Part shown: piece by piece, positions 22,411 to 34,310 of the stretch
Layout of the letters: each line of letters opens with the position of its first letter
Position numbering within the stretch: the first letter of the stretch is position 1
DNA from: Coix lacryma-jobi var. lacryma-jobi
Lineage: Eukaryota > Streptophyta > Magnoliopsida > Poales > Poaceae
NCBI GenBank assembly: GCA_009763385.1
Contig: CM019822.1
Coordinates: 9,890,127-9,954,126, forward strand
Direction: 5' to 3'
DNA: 64,000 nucleotides
Notes under the pieces: model-generated
What the model was told of the DNA's origin: nothing
The model's database searches: none
What the model saw: only the letters and a program-made list of their open reading frames with translations
Made by a program: the position numbers and the translations under genes

Positions 22411-25381
22411 GGTAATTGATGACAACTCTACAAAGATATGGAAATTAAGCTCTTTGGATTCTATGTTACTTATCCAACGTTAAGACCATATAAAAGAATT
22501 TGGATAAGCACCATACAACCCAACTTTGTAGTGTTAACTCCCCCTACATGTGTGCTCAAATGGTTTGGTTTCAAGCTTGCACACATGCATAAATATGAAA
22601 TTTGTGGGAGTGTTAGCACTACTAAGTGATGCTAAGGTATACATGATGAAATTTTACCTTTGAAGCGTGCATACCACATTTTGATTCATCCTTAGCATCG
22701 AAGAGTAGCTAGACATCATAAAAACTAGAAAACCCCGTGAGATCAACATTAATAGCAAGGGTCTAGTTTTGCATTAAAAGCACAAGTCTAGCTATTAACC
22801 TATGCATGCTAGTTATCAATTCATCAATTAAATCCTATAACTAGCATACACCACACAAGCATGCATATAAAATTTTAAAACTTATGCAATGCAAGCAAGC
22901 ACATGATTATGCACATATCAAATGCAACAACCAAGTTCATGAGCTTGCTCCCCCTACTTGTGTGCTCTCATTGTCCAAGAATTTTGATCCTTCAATCTTG
23001 CTCCCTCTTGATCCATGTCCATCTTCTTTTCTCCCTCTTTGTCCTTGACATATCATAATTGACATATCCTTTCCATAACTTCTCCCCCTTTGTCATCAAT
23101 GACCATAAAAGGTATGCTCTTTTCTCACAAAGGGTGACACTAGGGTAGATGGTTGACACTTTAGGCTTCATTTTTGATGGACACTACTATATGTGTTGGA
23201 ATGAAACCCACTTGAAGGATCTTTGACCTTGATACCACTAGGTGGGGCACCTCCCTTATGTCATAGCATGGGTCATCCAATTGATAAACTTGAGCTCTTG
23301 TTGGAGAGGGATGCTTTGCTTGATTTGATCACTTATAGTTGAGGATCACTTGAAGTCTTGTAGGATACCACTTGAATGAAAGTTTAAACTTGATATCCAT
23401 TTGCATTATTGTCTTCTTCTTGAACTCTTGTCGTCTTCATGAGCTTCTCATTTGTGACTTGAACTAGGCAATATTGCATAAGATATCTAACTCGGTTTGC
23501 TCTAGAGTAAGCTTCTTCACACATCTTTCAATGGTTATCTTACTCATGTTGAATTAGACACTTGAATGTTCATCTTCTAGATCAAGTACTTGGGTTCACT
23601 AGCTCATGAACAAATTCACATACTATCCACTAGATCATATAGTCAATCAAGCAATAGTGGTAGGCTATGAATTTAAACTTTTCAATTGTTATGCATGATC
23701 CTATTGAGCATGTACTATATGCACTAACCGCATACTAGTAAGGGATGAATATGATCATGCACATTACAATGATACCTTTGCTATCTTGGAGTAGAGGATA
23801 GTCATTTGATTCCAATTAAGCTCCAAATAGCAATGTGAAGTCCATGGTGAAGACCAATATATACCAATTGATAGAACAAATTTTCACTCATATGATTAAG
23901 TGCGCTATCTTGTTGTGGTTGGCTTGCTTCTTCATTTGAACATAGCTTGCATATGAATACCACTTGAATTGTCATGATTTGCTTTACTATCTTGCATGTT
24001 GCTTGCTTTGCTTGGTCAATCCTTTTATTGCTTCAACTAAGCATCTCAAATATCCTTTGAATCACCACTTCCATATTAGCCTTCCAAGTATCATACTTGG
24101 TTAACCTACCAAAGGCGGCAAGCCCCTACAAAAGGGAGAAGTGACCTCTCTCCAAAGAACCATCCTTGATACTCACTTGAATTGACCTTGTTTGATTGAT
24201 CCAATTAAACTCTTCTTGAAAATGTGACTTTGAATTCCTCTTTGAGTCCTTTTCTTTCTTCCAAATGATCTTCAATTTGATACTAGAGCTTCATCTTTCT
24301 CTTCATCTTGATGTTGGTCTTGATCTTCAATTTGAGTACCAAATGTGTGCCAAATACACTTCTTAATCAAATGAACTTGTACTCATCTTTGTCATGCTTC
24401 TAGCTCATTTCAAAACCAAACATAGGTCCCTCAACCACTTATAACATGATTCCAACTTGAGGGCCTTTCAATCAAAGTGACTCTATATTAATCCAATATT
24501 TGTCACTTTTCTGGCAGATTCTGTCCTTCTCAAAGAAACATGCATATCTCCCAAAATATAAGTCTAATGACTATGAAATTTGGTGGAGATGTGCCTCTCT
24601 AAGTGTTCTAGCAGCCATAAAAATTTGAGCTTCATTGGCTTTCTAGATTGCTACCAGATTTCAATTCTTTCCATAGTACTACATGCTGAAAACTGCTGCA
24701 CAATAGTTGACAAGATCTACTCCAAAACCAAAGTACATCTTATCCAATAATCATGAATTTTGCACAGCGACTAATATCACAAGTGTAGAGCATGTGTACC
24801 AAATTTCAAGCCAATCCAAATAGATTTGATCATTCAAACATGGCTATTATCACAGCTAGCTCAGATTTCAGATTTTTGACAACTTTGAGCAATTGAGCTA
24901 TACTCTACCAATATGAATCAAACTTGAGCTAACATGTTTGAATACTCTCACAAGACATATATCCATTCAAATCACTTACTAAAAGAAGTCTCATGAACAT
25001 ATCCATTCAAACTAACTCAATTTTGATCACTAAGCAATTTATCCATTCAATCATCTTATAGCAAGCAACATATGCATATATATCCGATTCAATCAACTCA
25101 TATGCATTTAAAAGAACATGATCAACTAGAGATATACCTTAGTAGCTCATGATCATCAAATAGCAAGCTTCAACTCAATTGTTTGCAAGCCTTCAAATAT
25201 TTCCAAACAACCACCACAACTTGATCTTTTGCACTTGTTCGTTGTAGCACTTGGACTTCACTTCACTTCACTTGGCATTGGGATGATAATAGCAATAAGC
25301 TTCATTTCTTGACTCAATCACATGATGAATAATATGAAATCAATTGAGTCAAGCCTCCAATGCTATGGTACCTACACACAT
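22411..25381 (-). other. Non-coding interior of the Gag-only element
   Basis: About 3 kb, AT-rich, with no frame longer than ~80 codons and no pol motif. In an autonomous relative pol would be expected here. Confidence 0.75.
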
Positions 25382-27235
25382 TCATCCACTTTTTGATGGT
25401 ACCCAAACTAGTTTGGGTCCTCTCAAGTTAGGAGCAACATACTTAGGCATAGCCTTAGTATGAGTAGCGGGATGAGTTGCAATAGTAGCCTTAGAGGTAC
25501 CATTTTCATCCTTCCTAAGCATAGAATCATTAACAATTGAAATAGGCTTAGGGGTCATACCTAGGGGACATGAATGAGCCATGTGTCCCCTTTCCCGGCA
25601 TGAGTAGCAAACTCTCTTTGATTGAGCCTTTTCTTCCTTGCTCATGTTTTGCTTCTCATTGCCTTGCTTCTTCTTGTTTGCTTGATCCTTCTTCTCAAGC
25701 TTGTTTGGACAACCCGAAGCTAGGTGTCCCAATTCATCACAATTGTAGCACTTGATGTGAGCCAAAACTTTCTTCTTTTCTTCATTCTTGCTCATCATCA
25801 TTTTGGCATCTTGAATGTGAGTTGGATGCCTTGCTCTTCCGCCCCTTCTTGTTTTCTTCTTCATCATCAAGTCACCATCATGATGGTTGTTCTTGATTTG
25901 AACTTGGGGCTTCTTCTTGTTGGGGCAAGCTTTTGCAAGATGTCCCATCTCATGGCATTGATAGCACATGAAATGAGATAGCTTCTTTTCTTCTTGCTTC
26001 CTCATTTTCTTGCCCTTGGCATTGCTTTTGTTGAAGCCAATGCCACTCTTGTCACCATAGCTTCTTTGATTCTTCATCATGTGCTCATGGGTGACCTTTG
26101 ATTTGCACCACCTCTCTAACTTGTTGCTCAAGTTCTTCACTTCACTTTTGAGCTCATTGTTCTCCTTCAAAAGGTTAGTCTCACAAGACATAGAAGTAGA
26201 ACAAGCATCTAATTGTGAGGAACATGGCATAGATATTAAATCATTGCAAGAGGTGGATACATTCTTCTTGCCTACATCACAAGGGTTAGCACAAATATGT
26301 GATTGATCAAATGACCCATGTGATGAGCTCTCACTAGTTTTAATTTGTTCATTAGAAAGTTTACTAGTGAGAAAAGCATGGTCTTGCACCAAGTTATCAT
26401 GAGCAACACATAGTTCCTCATGAGTCAATTTAAGCTCCTCATGTGAACAACTACTAACATAAAGTAGATGCTTTGTTTGTTCACATGTGTTCTTTAGAAA
26501 TGAGTTTTCTTTTTCTAATTTTTCATTTTTAGCTAACTCATTTTCTAAGGCAATGGTCATGCTAGCAAGTCTACTAACAAGCTCATCATAGGAATCATGA
26601 TTAATCATATTGCAATTTGATACCTTAGTGTCACCTTGTGACATGAAGCAATATGATGATGTTGGAGAGCTTGTAGTAGCATCATCATTGGAGCATGTAC
26701 CATTATTACCATCAAGTGTGCTTGAGGTTGAATCATCACTTGCATCACTTGAGGCATCATCTTCCATCTTGTCAAGTGTGCTTGAAGTATCTTCATTGAT
26801 TGCATCACTTGAACGTGAGGTGGAGCAATCTTCCATAATCACGGAGTTGTGGTCTTGCTCAACATCCTCATATGCCACCGGTTCATCCTCCTTTATGAAC
26901 TTGCCATCATCAAACGTGGAGGGATCACCGAAGGTGGTCTTGATGGATTCCCACATCTCATGGGCGGTCCCTTTGGAGTTGATCTTATAAAACAACTCAA
27001 AACTCAATGCATCCATTAGATAACAATAAGCATTTGCATCAAGTTCAAAGAGATCCTTTTGAGCTTTGGTGAGATTTCTATGGTCCAAAACATGAGTGAG
27101 ACCACTAGTGATAATCCACCAAAACTTTGGCCCCTTTGCACGAAAATGATCAAGCATATGGTGTTTCCATTGTGCAAAGTGTGTGCCATCAAAAATATGT
27201 GTATCACACACATCATCTAGCCCACTAGACGCCAT
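25382..27235 (-). CDS. Gag polyprotein with three CCHC zinc knuckles
   Basis: A single 617-codon frame from ATG at 27235 to TGA at 25382, 51 bases downstream of the 5' LTR. Residues 10-110 hold the Copia-type capsid start (FDGTHFAQWKHHMLDHF...MWESIKTTFGD). Residues 120-200 are acidic and Ser-rich, and 212-300 plus 350-375 look coiled-coil. Zinc knuckles lie at 424-437 (CYQCHEMGHLAKAC), 496-509 (CYNCDELGHLASGC) and 543-556 (CYSCRERGHMAHSC). The frame stops just after GPKLVWVPSKSG, where Copia polyproteins usually run on into protease. Gag packages element RNA into virus-like particles; three spaced knuckles joined by Lys-rich linkers are more than the one usual in Copia Gag. The uninterrupted frame suggests recent selection or youth. 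Confidence 0.9.
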   Translation of the reverse strand: MASSGLDDVCDTHIFDGTHFAQWKHHMLDHFRAKGPKFWWIITSGLTHVLDHRNLTKAQKDLFELDANAYCYLMDALSFELFYKINSKGTAHEMWESIKTTFGDPSTFDDGKFIKEDEPVAYEDVEQDHNSVIMEDCSTSRSSDAINEDTSSTLDKMEDDASSDASDDSTSSTLDGNNGTCSNDDATTSSPTSSYCFMSQGDTKVSNCNMINHDSYDELVSRLASMTIALENELAKNEKLEKENSFLKNTCEQTKHLLYVSSCSHEELKLTHEELCVAHDNLVQDHAFLTSKLSNEQIKTSESSSHGSFDQSHICANPCDVGKKNVSTSCNDLISMPCSSQLDACSTSMSCETNLLKENNELKSEVKNLSNKLERWCKSKVTHEHMMKNQRSYGDKSGIGFNKSNAKGKKMRKQEEKKLSHFMCYQCHEMGHLAKACPNKKKPQVQIKNNHHDGDLMMKKKTRRGGRARHPTHIQDAKMMMSKNEEKKKVLAHIKCYNCDELGHLASGCPNKLEKKDQANKKKQGNEKQNMSKEEKAQSKRVCYSCRERGHMAHSCPLGMTPKPISIVNDSMLRKDENGTSKATIATHPATHTKAMPKYVAPNLRGPKLVWVPSKSG

Positions 27236-27272
27236 CCTCTCGGGTCGGTGAAGACCACAAATGAGAGACCTC

Positions 27273-27286
27273 GCTCCGATACCAAT
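27273..27286 (-). promoter_or_regulatory. Primer binding site of the Gag-only element
   Basis: On the minus strand, immediately inside the 5' LTR, the sequence reads ATTGGTATCGGAGC. It is nearly the standard TGGTATCAGAGC complementary to the 3' end of initiator tRNA-Met. Confidence 0.8.
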
Positions 27287-28497
27287 TGAAGGGTCGAGAT
27301 GGCGGACTAGAGGGGGGGTGAATAGTCCTTTTTAAAACTTAAACTTAATCGGAGCGGCTAACCGAAACAAATGCGGAATTAAAACTATCGGTCTAGCCAA
27401 GACTACACCCCTCTACCTATACTCTATGACACCTTACAAAAGATCCTAATCAAAGCAAATAAGGTGTCGGGCTAGCTAGAGCTCACCTAACCAATTCTAG
27501 CTTGCAAGGTTACACAAACCTAAGCAACTAGTACTCAAACAACGGGGGAGCTCCTACTCATGCCACTAAGCAAAAGCACAAAGCCTAAGCTCACTAGCAA
27601 TGCTCAATAACAAGGCTACACAAGCCAAATTAGAGAGCTCAACTTAGCTACACAAACTAAGCAATGTGACTAGCAAGACTACAAGTCAACTAGTCACTCA
27701 TGGGATCAACTTCTATGCTACACAAGCAAGGAAGGTAACTAGCAAGCTACACAAGCTAACTAATCATAAGAGCAACTACACTAGCACATGTATATGAACA
27801 AGTAAATACAAGCTAGTGAAAGGAGTTTGCAAACCACCGAGAAGATGAACACGAAGTTGACACGGTGATTTTTCTCCCGAGGTTCACTTGGTTGCCACCA
27901 AGCTAGTCCCCGTTGTGTCGACCACACACTTTGGTAGTTCGGCGGCTAATAGGCACCACACCTAGCTCGACACTCGAGCGCCGCAAGAACTCACCCACAA
28001 GTGAGGGTAACTCAATGACACGCGCAATCCACTAGAGTTGCTCTTCGCGATCCCCGCGGGGCGAGCACAATGCCCCTCACAATCCTTCTCCGGAGCCACG
28101 CACAATCTTCACGCGGGCTTCACGACGGAGACTCGATCACCAAGCCGTCTAGGAGGTGGCAACCTCCAAGAGTAATAAGCACCACCGGCTTGCAACTCGA
28201 ACACCTAGTGCCACTCGATGCTATCTCTCAAAGCAACGCACTAGGATCACTCTCTCACACAATCAGATGAGCACTAAAGCATATGTGTGTTAGAGGGCTC
28301 CCAAGCACATCCACACAAGCCACCAAGGCTTTGGAGTGCTCCAACCACCGGCCCAAAGCCGGCCTCAACGACTATATATAGCCTCAATGGCCAACTAGCC
28401 GTTATGCCCCTTCACTGGGCATTCTGCGCTCCGGTCGGTAGTACCGACCCCTCCTGGGCGGTACTACCGGCTTAGTCAAACTAGCCGTTACCTCACA
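27287..28497 (-). repeat. 5' LTR of the Gag-only element, shortened to 1,211 bp
   Basis: Matches 19865-21075 over its whole length with no difference seen. It lacks the outer 1,321 bp of U3 but keeps the TATA box (about 28372-28381) with ~115 bp upstream. The outer end reads TGTGAGG and is followed at once by the ACTCG duplication. Confidence 0.85.
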
Positions 28498-28529
28498 ACT
28501 CGGCAAAGAATGATTCTGCTGTAGTGCAT

Positions 28530-30106
28530 ACAAATGGTGCAGGCACATCCTATCCTTGTAAGCATCTCCGAAGAAGTGAGTTGACACGTACAAATCTTGA
28601 GGTTGACGAAGTTATCATAGACGTCTCGCTGTCGATGGGCACGACATCTACCAATGAAAAGAATAACAATCATGAGATAAATTCAGAAAAATATGAGCAC
28701 CTGGGTCAAGTCAGAGCCGAGTGGACAGGTTCCAAAACCTAATAAACCTTAACTAGAGAAAACATTGTACTCCTCTATTTCTTTTTATAGGAGCAAAATT
28801 CTTAATCTCCATCTATAGTTGTCGTTATCTCTGGCTATAACTGTTTGAGGAGGATTTAGCTTTTACTGTACCTAAATAATCGCAGAGGACGGAAACAAAA
28901 TATTTTATTATTGGCGACCTTTTGGTGACCTGTAACCAATTACAACATATATGTTTGATAACGGGTGACTTATCTTTCGGTTCACGACATTACAAAGTAT
29001 AAATCTGTCTCAACATATAAGTCACCCATTGACATTACAACCTTGATCATGTCATTTTAGCCCCATAGAAAAACCATGTCAACTCTAGCCTATACGATTT
29101 CCATAGGTCACCTTTTGCTAGTAGAGTACTTATTAACCGGATCGTCGCAAGAAAGCCTCATTTTTATTGTAAAATTAAGCATATCCTTCTATGAATTGGA
29201 AGTGCCCCTCTGGTTCGAAATGGCATTTGTTAGAATGCTACAAGTATGTTGGTCAGTTGAGTCATTGTCCTCAAAAAGTACACTGAAAACTCTAAATCTG
29301 TCGACAATTATTTAGAGTTTCAGTCATACTCTCGCTGTGCAATATTATTGCGCTTTCAGCCACTCGTATATTCCAGTGTCATTCAATCTCAAACGTAGGA
29401 AACTTTCGATTTGATTCTAAATTATAGGTCACCTTAGATTTGTTTTAGTTAAACTTTTTTTAACGATTTTATAAAAATATACATTAACATATAGAAGTTT
29501 AACTAAATGTATTGTCAAGGCATGTTTCATGAATATCTAAAGAAACTAATTTTATATTATAGATTTAGTATATTTTCCTATCATCTTAGTCAAACTTTGA
29601 AAATTCTGAATTAAAACGCAAACTAAAAACTAAAGTGACCTTACGCTTACACACAAGCGACAAAAGAGATCGAAGGACCATTCTATCGAGGGTAGCTTGC
29701 ACTGAGTTGAGGAAGGGAATAATGCCTCAATCTTGGACGTTGGTGGCAGGGACGGTGCTGCTAATCATTGTCCTTCCCAGCGAACGAAAGCAACTACTGC
29801 TAGTATAATACTGTAAACGGCAACAGTCACGGTTTCTTTTCCTTTTTTGAAAATGTTCAGGGTTTCTTTTTGTTTAGTTTCTTCTAATTTTGCTCTGAAT
29901 TGACCAAATAAAGCCATAAAGGTACATCCATGCTGTATGGGTATTGCACTGTCGCAGTTTTTTTTTTTTGGGGTTCTTCGAGGGTTGCTGTCTCAGGTTT
30001 GGAACCGTCTTTGTTCTCTCTTAAATAAAAAAAGAAAGTGGCTTCATGCACCATGGCCTCGTCGTCCACGTGGAAATGCAGCTGGCCTTTTGCTCATATA
30101 ATAATG
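28530..30106. other. Intergenic, nothing recognised
   Basis: AT-rich spacer right of the CACTA element with only short frames. Around 29395-29650 the text resembles worn MITE sequence, but I cannot find paired ends. Confidence 0.5.
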
Positions 30107-30114
30107 CCCTGATT

Positions 30115-31049
30115 CAGGGGCGGATCCAGTATAATAGCGTTGCTGTCAGCTGACAGCAATGAATTCTTACCCGGCCGAGGTATCCTTCTTATATTGGAGT
30201 CGATGACAGCAGCCCAAAATGTCTAATGACATCAGTGCTCTTCTGAAATCTGCCCACGGTCCTTCGTTTCAATGTACGGCGCCCTTCACTTTCCTTCTAT
30301 AAATTTTAATTTATTTGTCTATAATATTTATATACGTTGGGCACTTTGTGCAGCGTGCAGCACATGGTATGTGCATAAAAATATATAGTTTATGGTAATT
30401 AAATTACGTCATGTTATATCTAGAAGTAAAAAGATTTCATCACATCTAATAAACTACAATGTATCAATTAGATAAGAAAAGATCTTTATATATAAAACTT
30501 TCTTTATTTATTCTAATTTACAAAATAAAAAAATTACGTAAATATATATTTCACCTATTAGCTTCAATGAAGTACAAATAGATAATTCTAACCATCCAAT
30601 TAGCTTATAGTTATTTTGGAGGACTACAACATGACCCCTTATTTTTTTTAACTTATTTCATAATTCAATTTTTGACTTTCCACGTCAGCATTGTTTACAA
30701 GTGCATTGAAATTGGAATATAAAAAATACTCTCCAACAATCTCTTTGGTTAGATCTTCAAATGTAATTTCAGATTTCTCGTAGCCAAAAATAGAGAGTGA
30801 ACACAAGACATAGAAAAAATGTTAGAGTACAGATATAGAAAGTAATTTTTACCTAAATAATTCTCCAAATGATGATTTAGATACTAAATTTTATAAAGAT
30901 TCTTAGAGACGATCTAACTTATTACTTTAACTATTGTTATAATACTAATACTTTTCTATTTACATTCTTTTATGTTTACTATAAGTCGTTGTTGTTAGTT
31001 GACAAGTTTACGGTGACATCATCGATGTAAAATCCTGGATCCGCCCCTG
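30115..31049. mobile_element. Non-autonomous hAT element with nested MITE
   Basis: Perfect 15 bp inverted ends CAGGGGCGGATCCAG / CTGGATCCGCCCCTG, flanked by the 8 bp duplication CCCTGATT (30107-30114, 31050-31057). It is 935 bp with no transposase frame. The 8 bp duplication and CAGGG tip fit the hAT superfamily. Confidence 0.88.
30700..30913. mobile_element. Tourist-like MITE copy nested in the hAT element
   Basis: Aligns by eye with the MITE in PABN intron 3 (shared TTAGATCT, GATTTCTCG, TAGCCAAA, then TCTCCAAATG, then TTAGAGACGATC before TAA). The left end is truncated or too diverged to fix. Confidence 0.5.
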
Positions 31050-31057
31050 CCCTGATT

Positions 31058-32390
31058 GATGCATTATTTGGGTCGCAACCGACCAAAAACGTTGGTAACC
31101 CACACACAATAATTATCAGTTTAGCGTGCACGTAGAAGCATGCCTGCTACGCCAGTACAGTACCCGTTCTCATGCAGAGCATCGATAGAGTGGCGCCTGT
31201 CCAGCTCCAGCAGAGCAGCACTCTACTCTACTGTTGCGAAGCTGACAAGCTGTATCCTGTGCCGTTCTCATTCCATGTAAATAGCTTTTAGCTGTTTGTT
31301 CATCGCCTCGCAGTAATCCGTTGCGGCTTACCAAATGCAGTTTCACAATTCACTGCCTGTGTGACCGCGCGAACAAACCAGCAGGCATGTTTTTTTACCC
31401 GTCAATTGGCGCACGTATGAGCAGAAGAGGCAGAGAACACGGCAGCAACAGTTTCTCGTCTTGCTTCAGGTGTAGTAGTTGGTGATTAGATTACAGGCGC
31501 ACCTGATGATGATTACCTGAAACAAGGCGACAGCAGGTACCTGCAAAGCCATCACCGCTTACTATCCCGTAATCTGTGAGTAAACAGTACTATTGCCCGA
31601 GATTGATTTATTACTGTTTTACTGCCTCCTCGAGCCCGATCGATCGGCCTGCAGGCAGCAAGTAGCAGTCGAGTTCTGCTGCCTCTGCCTGCTTCGAGAG
31701 GAGGACGTACGGCCGAGATGCATGATCGATTCATCAGTGCATGCGCGCACACGGAGAGAGAGAGAGAGAGAGAGAGGAGAGGAGAGGAGGTTGTGCTGTG
31801 CATGCCTGTATAGTGTGTATAGCCAGCCACTCCTCATTTATGGCTGCGTCGGCGTCTCTCGCCGTTGCTGCAGTGCAGCCGTGCAGCAGGCCCCGCCCTC
31901 TCTCTCTCCCTTCTCATCCCCTCTCTCTCTAGCTATCATCCTTCCTTCTCATGAAGTGCAGTGCAGCGAAGCGCTGCGCTGCGCCTTGCCTTGCCTTGCA
32001 TTGCATCCAAGATTGGGACAGTCGCTGAATGCTCGTGCAGTGGCGGGGAGAGTAATAAATAAATGTGCATTCAACCACTCGCCAACCCAGCAGGCAGGCA
32101 GCAGGGCCACAGCCAGGCCGTGCGCGATCACCACATGCGTGCATTGGCGTGGCGTGCGAGAGGTGAGGTCTTTCAAGCTCTCTCTCGGCGTTTCAATTCT
32201 CGGCCAGCTTCCAGTTCCCAGTTCCCACTTTCCAAATGCCCCATTTAAACTCTGAAGAAAAAGAGGCCACTGGAGCTCCAGTTGCTTGCTTTGACAAACC
32301 TGGGCATGAGCAGAGCTAGCTACAGTCTTCTCGGCGTAGCTTTTCTGGACGTTTTGGAAGTCAAGCAAAGCAGTGAGTAGCTGGTGCCCC
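31058..32390. other. Intergenic, nothing recognised apart from a GA repeat
   Basis: Contains a (GA)n microsatellite at 31754-31776 and CCTTG-type low-complexity sequence near 31984-32000. Frames up to 220 codons occur but show no domain and lack a convincing start. Confidence 0.45.
31754..31776. repeat. (GA)n microsatellite
   Basis: About 11 GA units followed by GGAGA repeats. Confidence 0.9.
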
Positions 32391-32398
32391 CACACAGG

Positions 32399-32565
32399 CA
32401 GTGGCGGATGCAGAACACGATTAAAGGAGGGGCTGATCTTTTTTTCTACCTCTATTTCTTTATTTTTCCTTCTTTTCTCGACTAATTTTTCTCTAATTAT
32501 CTCTAATTTTACATTGATGTACGGGGGCTGGAGCCCACCCAGCCCCCCTCGTAGATCCGCCCCTA
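32399..32565. mobile_element. hAT-type MITE, 167 bp
   Basis: Imperfect inverted ends CAGTGGCGGATGCAG / GTAGATCCGCCCCTA with a perfect 8 bp duplication CACACAGG on both sides (32391-32398, 32566-32573). Its tips resemble those of the 935 bp hAT element 1.3 kb to the left. Confidence 0.8.
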
Positions 32566-32573
32566 CACACAGG

Positions 32574-34110
32574 GCCACAGGCCACAGCAACAGCGACGAA
32601 ACAAAAGCACTTCAGCTATCGCCCTAACTGCTGCAACCACCAACTGAACCTGCTTTTCTGCTTCGCGTTGCAGCAAACCCTCCCTGTGTGGAACGCGTCA
32701 TGTTTGACAGATTTCTCCTGCCACAATGGAAATGGAGGCTGCTAGGTTCTTGGAAAAAGAATGGACGAACTGGAGCGGAGCACGCCGCGCACAGGAAGGA
32801 TTACAGGAACCAGGTGTACAGTACACTGCAAGACGGACGGAGCAAGCAAGGACTCGCAGAAGACACACTGTAAAACACGCGTAGCTGTAGCTGTTGCGTG
32901 TTAGGGCCTTCAGCCTTGCGGTTACCGAATCTCGTAAGCGGCAGCGAGATCAGCTCAGCTCACATGCGGAAGGGAATCCGGCCGGAGCGGCCCCCCTTGT
33001 TTAGCAGATGAGACAAGCGGACGCCCTGTTAAGCAATGCGGCTTTACACTGTGCGATCACGCGGCGGAGCGTTGGACGAGCAGGCGCAGGCAGATCCATC
33101 GGCACGGCAAAAGTCATCAATAGCTGGACCGCCGGAGCCCGGAGGAGTAAAAAAAAATGGCGCACGGCGACCGCGAGGAGTGTTTCGTCGCACGCAGCGG
33201 CCGCGACACTTTTCCAGGAGACAAACCTCTGTAGCTAAGCTGGTATATATGCAAAGTTTAATAAGAGTATAAACTATTCAAAAGCTGCTGCAAGTAGGGC
33301 ATGTAAACAAGAACGAGGACCATAGCTTTTGCTCGGTGTGGTGATGACAGGACATGAGTGAGTTAGCATGAACGATGATTGTTTTCTCCATCTTGTCCTT
33401 ATCGCTTTGCATGACATTCTTTACATTTCTCCATGAGTTAACGGTGGCGTTATCCACTGTGATTCTGTCCGGAGATCATCAGACTGTACAATGCGTGACA
33501 CTAAGCTCTGCAGATCGTATCAGATGCAAAGATACTGCGAGCAGTGTTGTTTTCAGAAGCATACGTCGATCGAACTACTAGCCTGGATTGCTGTTGCCGA
33601 CTTGCCGTTGAGCACGCGACCTGCAGAACAGATTCACGGCGACGATCTGCTCATGCTGTCTGGCGCCATCTGCCGTGGCCCGTGGAGGGGAACTCCAGGA
33701 TTCTCTCACAGCAGTTTCACAGAGTCCAAATTCAGCAAGCGGACACTTTGGTGAAATCATACAGAGTTCATAGTAAACAAAAAAATGTTTCAAATCAAGG
33801 GCATCCCAGTTCCAGACTCCTGCACCAAAAATACCGTGGCAATTGTTTTTCAATATAATAGTAATGCCTATATTTTTCAAAATGGCATTAGGCAACTAGT
33901 CGAAGTACGATGGCCACTACCAAGAGTAATTGACATTTGGCAACCGATGATGACACAGACATATATGAACAGCATGTTACAAATAACTCCCAAATATATA
34001 AACAGGGCCAACGTGAAACAAACTCCAATTGACAGTCATTGTCCATGCGGTTGTTTGGTGAATCATGACAACTTCCCAATTGGATCCGAGAAAAATGAAA
34101 GAGGGCAAAG
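32574..34110. other. Intergenic, nothing recognised
   Basis: Mixed composition with short frames on both strands, including 121 codons at 33785-34150; no domain or conserved motif seen. Confidence 0.45.
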
Positions 34111-34310
34111 AATATGGTTCAGAGCAGCAAATGCAGATAGTTGTCAGTGAGAGTACATTGCAAATACAGAGAGTGCCTTGTTATGCAAAATAAAAAAAAT
34201 AAAAAATATCCGACCTAATATGGTTCAGAGCAGCAAATGCAGAGAGTTGTCAGTGAGTGTACCAGAGTGCCTTGTTATACAAAATAAAAAAAATAAAAAA
34301 TATCCGACCT
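34111..34310. repeat. Tandem duplication covering the tRNA-Tyr 3' end and terminator
   Basis: Unit 1 (34111-34216) and unit 2 (34217-34310) both start AATATGGTTCAGAGCAGC and end in a long A-rich run plus TATCCGACCT. Unit 1 therefore carries an orphan copy of the tRNA acceptor end (TCCGACCT) and its terminator. Confidence 0.88.

Larger units (their letters stand above)
19865..28497 (-). mobile_element. Gag-only LTR retrotransposon (TR-GAG type)
   Basis: An 8,633 bp element flanked by a perfect ACTCG duplication (19860-19864 and 28498-28502). It is read on the minus strand in this order: 5' LTR (27287-28497), tRNA-Met-type primer site, one gag frame, about 3 kb of non-coding DNA, polypurine tract, 3' LTR (19865-22396). 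No protease, integrase, reverse transcriptase or RNase H sequence is visible, so it must be mobilised by a partner. The gag type is Copia-like. Where the two LTRs overlap I saw no differences by eye, so the insertion looks very young. Confidence 0.88.
18411..28526. mobile_element. CACTA (En/Spm) transposon split by an LTR element
   Basis: Starts CACTACGAGAAAATCA and ends, read inward from the other strand, CACTACAGCAGAATCATT. Both ends are flanked by CAT (18408-18410, 28527-28529), the 3 bp duplication of CACTA elements. Arrays of TTTGCCGAGTGCC and its complement fill 18437-18760 and 19663-19864; these subterminal repeats are where CACTA transposase binds. Without the LTR element at 19865-28497 the element is only about 1.5 kb and codes for nothing, so it is non-autonomous. 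Confidence 0.92.

Noticed and set aside
31593..32255. 220-codon plus-strand frame
   Set aside because: Cys/Ser/Arg-rich without domain, runs through a GA microsatellite and does not begin with a convincing ATG.
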